Translations under genes and position numbers: made by a program
Assembly (NCBI GenBank): GCA_037176725.1
Contig: JAZBRS010000014.1
Span: 74,630,501-74,694,500 of the forward strand
Direction of reading: 5' to 3'
Origin: Posidonia oceanica
Lineage: Eukaryota; Streptophyta; Magnoliopsida; Alismatales; Posidoniaceae
DNA length: 64,000 nucleotides
Part shown: one piece after another, positions 56,123 through 64,000 of the stretch
How the letters are laid out: every line of letters begins with the position of its first letter
Position numbering within the stretch: position 1 is the first letter of the stretch
Notes under the pieces: generated by a model
Seen by the model: the letters and a program-made list of their open reading frames with translations, nothing else
The model's database searches: none
Told to the model about the DNA's origin: nothing

Positions 56123-58787
56123 CTAGGATGAAGGCTGAGAGGGCCTTGGTCGAGATCTAGCCAGCAAAGAGATGGGTGGTGCAGCCTGTCGTTGCTTGGT
56201 GGGCCGTGCAAAGGAGCGCTCCGGCTTGGCGATCAGCTGTATCATGTGGATCGCCGATTCGGAACTGGCGACAGCAGAGCGATAAAGAGAGACAGGAAAG
56301 GCCTCAGAAACACGATGGATGAGGAGAGAGGGGTTGACCACGGATATGGCGGGGCCGGAGGGGAAAAGAGAGCGAATCCCCAAGGTCCCAACGCCACCTG
56401 AGCCTGAGTGCTCTGGCAAGAGCTGGTTAACAATGTTGGGACAGGAGGCAAGAGGTGCAGGAGTAGAAGTGGGTGCTAATGCAGAGGCTGCCTCCTGAGT
56501 GTTGATGACGATGACCTTTCGGTCAATCAAGTCCTGGATAGCTCCCCGTAGAGTGAAGCAGTTATTTGTCAAGTGCTTCGTGACTCGATGATAATTGCAG
56601 TATAGGTTCGCTTTGTACCACCCCAGTAAGGGACTTGGCAGTGGGCGAACCTTGGGGAACGTGAGGAGAGATGCAACCTTGGGAAGGACGGCACTCAGTG
56701 GCTCAACGAGCACAGTGAAGTTGCGCTTGTTTGCACGCGACCGTCCCTGTCCAGGGTATTGTCCTTGCCGAACTGGTGTAGTAGGATAGACCGGTTGGGC
56801 GGTGGTGGTGATTTGTGGTGAAGGTGCAGGTGCAGGAGTGTAAACTACCTGACTCGGGCCAAGCTGGCCTGCTAAGTTGAGTTGTGCGGCCAGAGATCTG
56901 ACAAAAGCAACGGCAGGCTTGGGAGTGTCCCTCCTCTTGGAGTGGTTGTTGTTGCTTCCGTTGTTGTTGCTACCATTGCTGTAGTTGCGGTGGTTGATGC
57001 TGCTGCTAGGGGCGGTGTCCTGCCCGGCGAGTGTGGAGAGTGAAGGGTAGCGGCCGCTGCGAAGCGAGCTCTCCACGCGAACGCCTACCCGAAGCAGTGA
57101 TGCAAAAGTGGTGATGGGCTGGATGCTGAGCATACCCCCAATGGATGGCTGCGCTCCTCGGATGAGGGTCTCGATAGACTCCTTGGATGAGGGTCTCGAT
57201 AGACTCCTCGTCAGAGGGTCTATCTCGAACTTGTAAGGCTAATGCATGCCATCGGCCGACGTACTCCCTGAACGTCTCATGGGGCCTCTACACGGTAGTG
57301 ACTAGATCCTCCCGCTTTGGGATCTAGTCAAGGTTAAAAGCATACTACTCCAAAAACACTTGGGTGAGGACATGCCAGGTCCTAATGGAGGCCATGTCAA
57401 GTGAGGTGAACCACTTGAGAGCCGGACCAATGAGACTTTTTTGGAACAGGCGAATAAGAAACCTCTCGTCGCCCTGAAGCTGAGTGAGGTCCTTGTAGTA
57501 AGCCCGCAGATGGGAGATGGGGCAACCCTTGCCATTGTACTTATTGAAGTCTGGGATACAGAAGTTCGATGGAAGTACAGCCTCTGGAAAGTAGCAGAGG
57601 TCTCGGTATTCAAAGGACTAGTGCTCGCCACCTTGCACTAGACGTAGTGCTCTCTCCAGATCACCCATCCTGTTAAGGAGGGTGTCTGGGATCATTGCTG
57701 GCAGAGATGATGCAGCTGGGGCGGGGCTTGCATATGCCATCTGGGTCGCACCTAAGTGCTCCTATGGATCCACCATCGCGTCGGCTGGTGAGGTGACGTG
57801 ATGGCCGGCATACCCGTGCAAACATGTGTGGTGCTGTGGGATGTATGCAGGAACCTGAATCTGCAGATGCATGGGGTGGGGAAAAGTAGAATGCTGTGTA
57901 GTGATAGCTGAAGAGTGCGGGAGCAATAGCTGCTGCAGTGGCACGATGCCAGACTACAGGCCAAATGGGTGCTATGCTCCTATCATCCCAAGGGGGTGAC
58001 CACTAGAGGCAGGAGTAAAATGTTGTGCAGTGTGAAATGGGTGCACAGGAGGCAGCGATGATGCCCCCATCGTCGGAGCAGTGAGCAGTGGCGGCAATGG
58101 CAGAGGTGGAGGTGCAGTGGGGAAAGACTGGAACTGCAGGAAAGGTTGCAGAGGGACCCTAGGGATAACAGGAGAGCGAACAGACAAGGCCAAGCCCTGC
58201 AAATGCTAAGCAAGTCCCAGCAGATACGGGTACTACATTTCAGGTGTCCTGTTAGTGGGAATGCTGAACTGCAGGGCTGGCGAAGGACTAGATGCAAGAG
58301 GTAGGGACACAGACTGTCCAAAAGGAAGAGTGCCTGAACCAAAAGAGGCCGCCGGGTGAGTGTCAACAGTGACGTAGCCCTGGGAAGGAGGAGCCAAGGA
58401 GACCTCCGGAGCGCAGATAGTGGTCACCGTAACAGCTTCGGTGGCCGACTCTAGAGCGACCCAGTGCCCGAAGATAAACCGAGGTTCCCCAAGCACATAG
58501 AACTACAATATAAAGGGGGCAGTAGGGGTCAAAGTGTGAGAGAGTGACGCCGTAAGAGAGACCTCCTCCAGAGCAGCAGAACGTGAGGGCTCACTAGCAG
58601 GCTGGGCCATAGCTGACCGTGAGCGAGTGAGGATTGGACTGCAGCCGGGAAAAAGGGAACGACGCCTAAGATGAGCTATCGTCGAACTCGATGAGTAACT
58701 TAGGAAAGGAGGATCGAGAAAGATCATCACAACAGGGGTGTGAGCGAAGAAAAACAGACCCGAGCTCCGGCTAAGGAACTCGCACAC
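56123..58787 (-). pseudogene. E3R gag (decayed)
   Basis: The C-terminal part 57133-56123 is open (336 codons) and has the zinc-knuckle variant CNYHRVTKHLTNNC (C-x2-H-x4-H-x4-C) at residues 179-192. The capsid-type domain lies at about 57640-57200: DFNKYNGKGCPISHL, FLIRLFQKSLIGPALKWFTS, FREYVGRWHALALQV. It carries at least three TAG codons within 25 codons, all where Gln (CAG) fits. A 25-bp tandem duplication (57161-57210) shifts the frame between capsid and knuckle. The N-terminal part 58787-57650 is Pro/Ser-rich with more TAGs (58503, near 58209, 57987, 57966). Frame changes again before the protease. Confidence 0.82.
57160..57210. repeat. 25-bp tandem duplication in gag
   Basis: GATGAGGGTCTCGATAGACT begins at 57161 and again at 57186. 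The 25-bp offset is not a multiple of three and breaks the gag frame. Confidence 0.9.
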
Positions 58788-59453
58788 AGACCAGTGGAGG
58801 CAAACACAAATAAGCAGGTGTTAGAACCTGAAGATAAAATGCAAGTGTTTAAATGTGGTATGAATGGCACATATGCGTGCTTTCTAGTATGCACTCTCTC
58901 ACCCTATCCAGTGTGTCTTAGTAGCTGTCTGCTTCGGACCCTCTCAAGTGTACAGGTCTCCAACTCAGGATAGAAAAATACGTCCCCGCCTTCCTCTTAT
59001 CCCGACCGAGGCCAAGGGTAAAAGAGAGACGAGTGGTGAATTCGTAGGTCATGTATCCTGCGGTAGTAGTAAGCGTGTACCTCAACAAACACCGACGCGA
59101 CCTTGGACAAGAGGGAATAGGCTAGCCAACCGACCTATGCCGAAGCCATAGAACGAGAGACCAGACCTATCCTTCTCAGACAGGTAGGTGGACTTAGATG
59201 AGAAGATGCATGCCCTATATGATCAATCATGCAAGTATGAGTTAAGTCTTTTACTTGCATTTTTTTAACCATAGGGGATGAAAAAGGGTGTGTAGGATCT
59301 ATAATGATCCCGAAATTCGGATCGTCTATGCACGATGCCAAAGCTCACATGCACCGATCGAAATTAGGTTCACTATTAGTGGGTGTATCCGAGAAGGAAG
59401 ACTTGACTCGAAAACACTGAAAAAAGGGAAACAAGGAAAGATAAGACAAATCA
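58788..59453. other. E3R leader between primer site and gag
   Basis: Untranslated leader of the element on the minus strand. Short ORFs show no motif. It contains the counterpart of the E3L leader (38163-38660), e.g. 'cgaccttggacaagaggga' against 'cgacccctgacacggggga'. Confidence 0.55.
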
Positions 59454-59462
59454 GAGTCGCCA
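59454..59462 (-). promoter_or_regulatory. Primer-binding site of E3R
   Basis: Minus strand TGGCGACTC, complementary to the 3' end (GAGUCGCCA) of plant tRNA-Arg(ACG). It follows the LTR end ..AATAGACA by three bases. This marks the start of minus-strand DNA synthesis and fixes the LTR end at 59466. Confidence 0.78.
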
Positions 59463-59465
59463 CCA

Positions 59466-60227
59466 TGTCTATTAAATCGAGAGACAAGAAAAGCTGGGGA
59501 AATGTGTGAATAAATACGCAAAACCAAGCAAAAGATGCAATGCAATGAAACAATATGTAATGAGATGCAATGATGTGACTCATGCCTAGGATAAGGGCAA
59601 TATGGTCATTGCACGCCAAGAGACAGAGCAAGGACTCCTGTTACGTGCGGAGAAGGTGTTAGGCACCCCTGACACACCCAAAGAATCGATCTTTCTAGGC
59701 TTAGCTCGCTCGCATATGCTGGATGCTATGAATGCCTCATGTGCCTATGTGCCTAAATGTCATGAATGCCTAAACTTACTAGATGTGTTATGATGTCATG
59801 ATGCATGGTTAATGCATGCAAGAAATGCGATTAAGGCAACAAGGTGCGGAAAACAAGATGCAAAAGCGAGGTCTGAAAACAAATGGGCAAAATAATCAAA
59901 GGGGAGGCAGCAATCAAAGTGGCTCAGCCACTGTCTGAGCTGCAGACTTAGTCGCCGGTAGACGAGGCACTGGAAGGAGTCACTGCTGAGGTCGGCGACA
60001 CAAGGGGTTCCCTGTCGGAGTTCCTCTAGGGAGTTAGTCGCCGTTAGACGGGGCGCCGGAGGGAGTCGCTGCTGAGGTTGGCGACACAGGGGGTTCCCTA
60101 TCGGAGTTCCTCTGGGGCTAGTCGCCTGTTCAATAGGCGCCGGAGCTAGTCGCCGGTATGGACGGCGATGGAAGTGCAGATGTCTTCACCAGACAGTGGC
60201 CTTCACAGCCGAAAAAGGGCTAGCTAC
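59466..60227 (-). repeat. 5' LTR of E3R (end part, cut by E4)
   Basis: Matches the end of the shared LTR through GGACTCCTGTTACGTGCGGA (59633-59652) and GGTGTTAGGCACCCC. At 59950-60170 it has the GTCGCCGG / GGCGACAC word cluster in two ~100-bp copies with 'gggttccct.tcggagttcc'. It stops at 60227, where the E4 LTR begins. Confidence 0.78.
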
Positions 60228-63200
60228 TGTTGACACCCCATTTTGGCAGACTGAATCAATGGAATCTTTCCGATGGCTTCTGGATCCAAAACTACACCTT
60301 TCTCTTCATCTTTCTTTTCAAATCAAACCCAAAACCAAACCTAGAACTACACCCATTTCCCAAACCCAAAAACTACCCAAAACTATAACAAACCCATCCT
60401 TCCTAACCTAGAAAACCCACCTAAAAACCCTTAGAATTTCAAACCGAAACTACTCCCAAAAATCCTAGAAAACCTAGGTAAAACTACCCTTTTTCTACAC
60501 CCCAAAACCCTTCCAAAAACCTTCCAAAATCCAACTCCAAACCCTAGGTCAAACACTAGAGACCCTAGGCCACACAATCACCAAATCCCACTTCATTTCT
60601 AAGCCTCTAACCCCTTCATTTCTCCAAATTATCCTTTTCTCTCTCCTAAATTATTCTTTTTTCTCTCCTCTCTATTCTCCTTCTTATTCTCCCTCTTTTC
60701 ACTCCCTTCTCTCTCCTTTCCTTGCCTGGCAGTGGGCCCACCTTGTGCATCTCTCTTTTCTGTATTTTATCTATATTTTTATTTTATTTTTAGCTTATCC
60801 CTTGATTTTCTAATATTTATTTTCCTCCCTCTCCTCTCTTTCTTCTTTCTTTCTCCATTTCTTGCTTTTCTTCTTCCTCTTCTTTTTCTTTTCCTTTCTT
60901 CCACTAAGCCTTTAAAAACCTTTAAAACTCTAATTAAAAAAGGGAAAACAAAAGAGAAACAAATCAAAACCCTAAGAAGAAATAATTAAAAACATTGGAT
61001 AAACAACTAAAAACAAAAACCCAACTAAATCCAACTAAAAGAAAACTAACTAAGAATGCAATCTAAAAAATACAAAACAAATAAAAAGAAAATGCTATTA
61101 AAAACAAACAAAATAAAAATATAATCAAAACAAACAAAAAAAGCAAAAGCCCTTTTAAAGATAACATAAAGCAAAACCTAGAAAAAAGGACAAAAGAAAA
61201 AAGAAGCAATTAAAAAACTCTAAGATAAGTAATTAAAAAGAAATTAACAAATCTAAAACAATCAAAACTTAAAAAAAACTTAATTAAAAAGAAAAAAGAG
61301 GAAAAAACTTAACAAGAAAAACTTAACTTAAAAATAATTAAAAAACTTAACAAACATTTAAAACAAAATCAAAAAACAATTTAAAGAAAACTTAAGAAAA
61401 ATCTTAAAAACTTAAAACAAAAACTAAAATCCCTCTCAACCCTAATTAACTAATTAAAAAAAAACAATCTTTTAAGAACGTAATTAAAAATTCTAACTTA
61501 AAAACAACTACTTAAAAATATTTTCAAATCTTTTATTTTTCTTCTTCCTTTTCTTCCTTTCCTTTTTTCTCTTCTTTCTTTCTCTTTTCTTTTCTTTCCT
61601 ATTTTTCTTTTCTCCTTGGCCCAGTCCGGCCCATCCTCCCGCTGCCTTCTCCCTCCTCTCTTTCTTTTCTTTTTTTCTTTCTTTCTTTCCTTCCGCACAA
61701 GGCCCAGCCCACTGCCAACATCCTCCTCCTCCACTCTTCCCTCCTTCTTTCTTCTTCCTTCTTCTTCCTCTTCTATTTCTTCTCCCGCGAGCTCAACAGT
61801 GCTCCCTCCACCCATTTGAATCTGAACTTCCCTCTCCATTAGATCACCTACAGCTCCCTCTCTTCTCTCCCTTCTCTCAACCCTTTTTCCGATAGGCATT
61901 TATTGCCTGTCATCTCGCCGGACTCCTCTCCATCAGCTCCAGTAGCCTCGCGCCGGTGGATTTCAAATTCCACAAGCGCACTCATCTCCTTAGCCGTCCT
62001 GATAAAACTAGAACTCAACTCCTCCTTCCACCACCTTTGGCCATTCTGAGAGATCAACCTGAGTGAGCGTGAGAAGCCTCCAGAATCCTCCTTCTTCCTC
62101 CTCTGAAATCAACAATCTTCCTCCTCCTCCTTCCCCTAAAACCAGACCATCCCAACTATCAAACCTGTCCCAAATCCGTCCCAGAACCTCAACCAACACC
62201 CAGCAATCACCTCCACCCATCCCACTCCCAAAACCAACCCAGAAATCCCCTCCTCAGACCACCAAACCTCCCCAAAACCTACCCAGCAACTCACTGAAAC
62301 ATCACCTCTCCAGCACCCAAAGCCTCAGCCTTCACCCTCACCACATCTCCGACAACCCACCACAAACAGTTGCCCCTTTTTCTACCTGAAATTCACCACA
62401 TCAACCAACTCCCGAACCAAGCTTCCAAAGCCCAATTTATCCTTCCAGAAACCATCACCGAACATCCAGAAGCCCACTAGCAGCTTCCGTTCAGCCCGAG
62501 GAGTGACAAAATCCACCCCCCACCTCCGACAGCTTCTGCTGAACCCAAAGAAGTGACTTCTTCCACCGGCCTGCAGAACTTGCGTTTGATCATCCAGCGA
62601 GCACCGGAGCGACGCGTGGAGCAGATCCAGACCCTCGCTTGCCACCGAAGACGCCTCCAGCAGCCAGACCATCCTCGCCGACTTCTGCAGAAGACACCTA
62701 TGTCGGGCGAGCGCTCCGGACATCAAAACAAGTCCCTCTCCCTCCCGTTAACTTAGTTTTCTCCTATGCATGCTTCTCCACTCCTTAGACTAGGTTTCCA
62801 GCCCCTGTAGCGGATAGTCAACCCCGCTGCTAACCTTTCTTCTCTGGCGACCTCCGCACCCGAACCGCCGCTCCGGCCTCCAAAGCACTCGCCAACGATC
62901 GCCCGAGCTCCGCGAAACTTCTAGGAGCGCAGCCCCATCTTCCATTTCCACCATCGATGCCGCCTTCCTCTGGTCTACCTCCAGTAGCTCTGTAGAGCTC
63001 CGCCGCTCTCTCTGGTCGGCTCCAGGCCGCGTCACGGCCCGACGATGCATCTCCGGTCTCCGTGCGTCTCCAGCGAAGGCCCCCAACCCCTCAGCGCCGC
63101 ACCAGCACCCCTTTCTTCCCCATCTCCGGCTCTGGTTTTCTTCTGCTACAGTGTCGTCTTTTTTTTTATTTTCTTTCGTTTCCTCAGCCGTTATTTTTGC

Positions 63201-64000
63201 TTAATATATAAACTTTGCCATAAATTGCATTTCTGCCTTTCTGTTTCGCTTATTTGCTTTCCAGTCCTGCCATCATTTAAGAATCATTTAACTCTGAAAT
63301 AAAACTATATGAAATTGCATAAAAAGTCTGTGTTTTTGCTTATTTGCATAATAGTCCTGCTGCTGTGTAAACTCTACTATTTTCTTTTATTTCTAGCCCT
63401 GTAAGGTTTTTTATTTACTTATTAGTCCTCTGCTGTTACAGTTCTCTAACTTTTCTTTAATTCTAGCCCAGCTATTTATTTTCTTTACATAATGGTCCTG
63501 CTCTAGTTCAAAATAAATTTCTGTTTTCTAATTTCCAGTCCTGTTACTTATTTTATTTGCATAATGGTCCTACTGTAGTGTAAAATAGTTTTCTGTCCTT
63601 TATTTTCCAATCCAGTAGCTATTTATTTTTGCATTTTAGTCTTGTGATTGATAAATGTCATTTAAATGCTTCTTTTTACCTTATTAAATTGCTTTTTAGT
63701 CCCTTTGTTTATTTTATTTGCCATTTAGTCCTCTGTCCAGTTGATTAACTTATTTAATTTTTATTTTTCCTTACTGCATTGCACTTTTATTCTATCTTTT
63801 TTTATTTTTGCATTTTAGTCCATCATTTGCATTCACAGCATCATTTATTTGCATTTTTCTTTATAAAATTACATTTTAGCCCCTGCATGATTCAAAGTTG
63901 CATTCCAGTCCTTAGCGTGTTTACAGAAATCATTTGAGAGCATATTTTACCTTATAAAATTGCATTTTAGCCCCTACATGTTTTAAAATTGCATATTAGT
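60228..64000 (+). repeat. E4: long LTR (start of another E1-type element), runs off the window
   Basis: Starts TGTTGACACCCCATTTTGGC at 60228, after left flank GCTAC. Zones follow in the same order as in the E1 LTR: telomere-like CCCTA words (60400-60560), pyrimidine runs, A-rich (60930-61500), pyrimidine-rich (61530-61800), C-rich, CpG-rich (62570-63120), then TTGCAT / 'ttttagtcc' words (63180-64000). It is at least 3.77 kb, with no end in sight. Because it is plus-oriented and new internal sequence would follow to the right, it is probably the 5' LTR. No coding domain is present. Confidence 0.82.

Larger units (their letters stand above)
38673..60227 (-). mobile_element. E3R: near full-length Tat/Ogre-type retrotransposon, decayed
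   Basis: From right to left: outer LTR (60227-59466, cut by E4), primer site, gag, protease, G-patch, linker, RT, RNase H, second RNase H, integrase (to 50046), spacer, two antisense PMD genes, repeats, purine tract, LTR. About 18.6 kb of internal sequence, long as in Ogre-type elements. All main ORFs carry stops or frameshifts. Confidence 0.85.

Noticed and set aside
61498..61899. Charged minus-strand ORF of 133 codons
   Set aside because: It is the reverse reading of a pyrimidine-rich LTR zone (E4), the counterpart of the GA-rich zone at 2160-2340.

Overview
The window is plant nuclear DNA, almost certainly from a flowering plant with a large, repeat-rich genome. It holds no bacterial-type gene organisation and no ordinary host gene that I can recognise. 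Essentially all of it is nested Ty3/gypsy LTR retrotransposons of the Tat/Ogre type. The support is: a pol order of protease, G-patch, reverse transcriptase, RNase H, second (archaeal-type) RNase H and integrase; a purine tract ending GGGGCATC directly before LTRs that begin TGTTGACACC or TGTAGACACC; and a TGGCGACTC primer site that fits tRNA-Arg. The species cannot be named from the sequence.

Layout. Element E1 (minus strand, 1-15110) is inserted in the reverse-transcriptase gene of element E2 (plus strand, 15111-28288). E1 has a >3.8-kb 3' LTR (1-3842), satellite-like repeats (4425-6120), a 400-codon plant mobile domain (PMD) ORF in sense (6390-7592), a decayed pol (8981-13049), and a truncated 5' LTR (13050-15110) fused by deletion to the middle of pol. 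E2 has the end of pol (15111-17973), then two PMD genes with introns on the opposite strand (19399-23828 and 24391-25755), a purine tract and an LTR (26771-28288). A related LTR block (28290-30707) follows. From 31.3 kb to 60.2 kb two minus-strand relatives share one LTR (38673-40802). E3L, on the left, keeps only a shrunken gag. E3R, on the right, keeps gag, protease, RT, RNases H and integrase, all with stops, plus two antisense PMD genes with introns (42942-46681 and 47119-48674). The outer LTR of E3R is broken at 60228 by the LTR of element E4 (plus strand), which has the same long-LTR type as E1 and runs off the window.

How the parts relate. Gag, protease, RT/RNase H and integrase are the replication machinery; every copy here is broken, mostly by C-to-T or G-to-A changes that create TAG. 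The PMD genes are cargo between integrase and the 3' LTR. The most striking observation is a matched pair. The PMD gene in E3R lies antisense to the element and has two introns. Its homologue in E1 lies in sense, and both introns are missing at exactly the same places, as expected if a sense gene passes through spliced genomic RNA and an antisense gene does not. A second candidate system is a set of conserved, mutually exclusive hairpins and a palindrome around the purine tract, kept in three elements.

Limits: all homology statements are by eye from known family motifs. No search, alignment or folding program was run.
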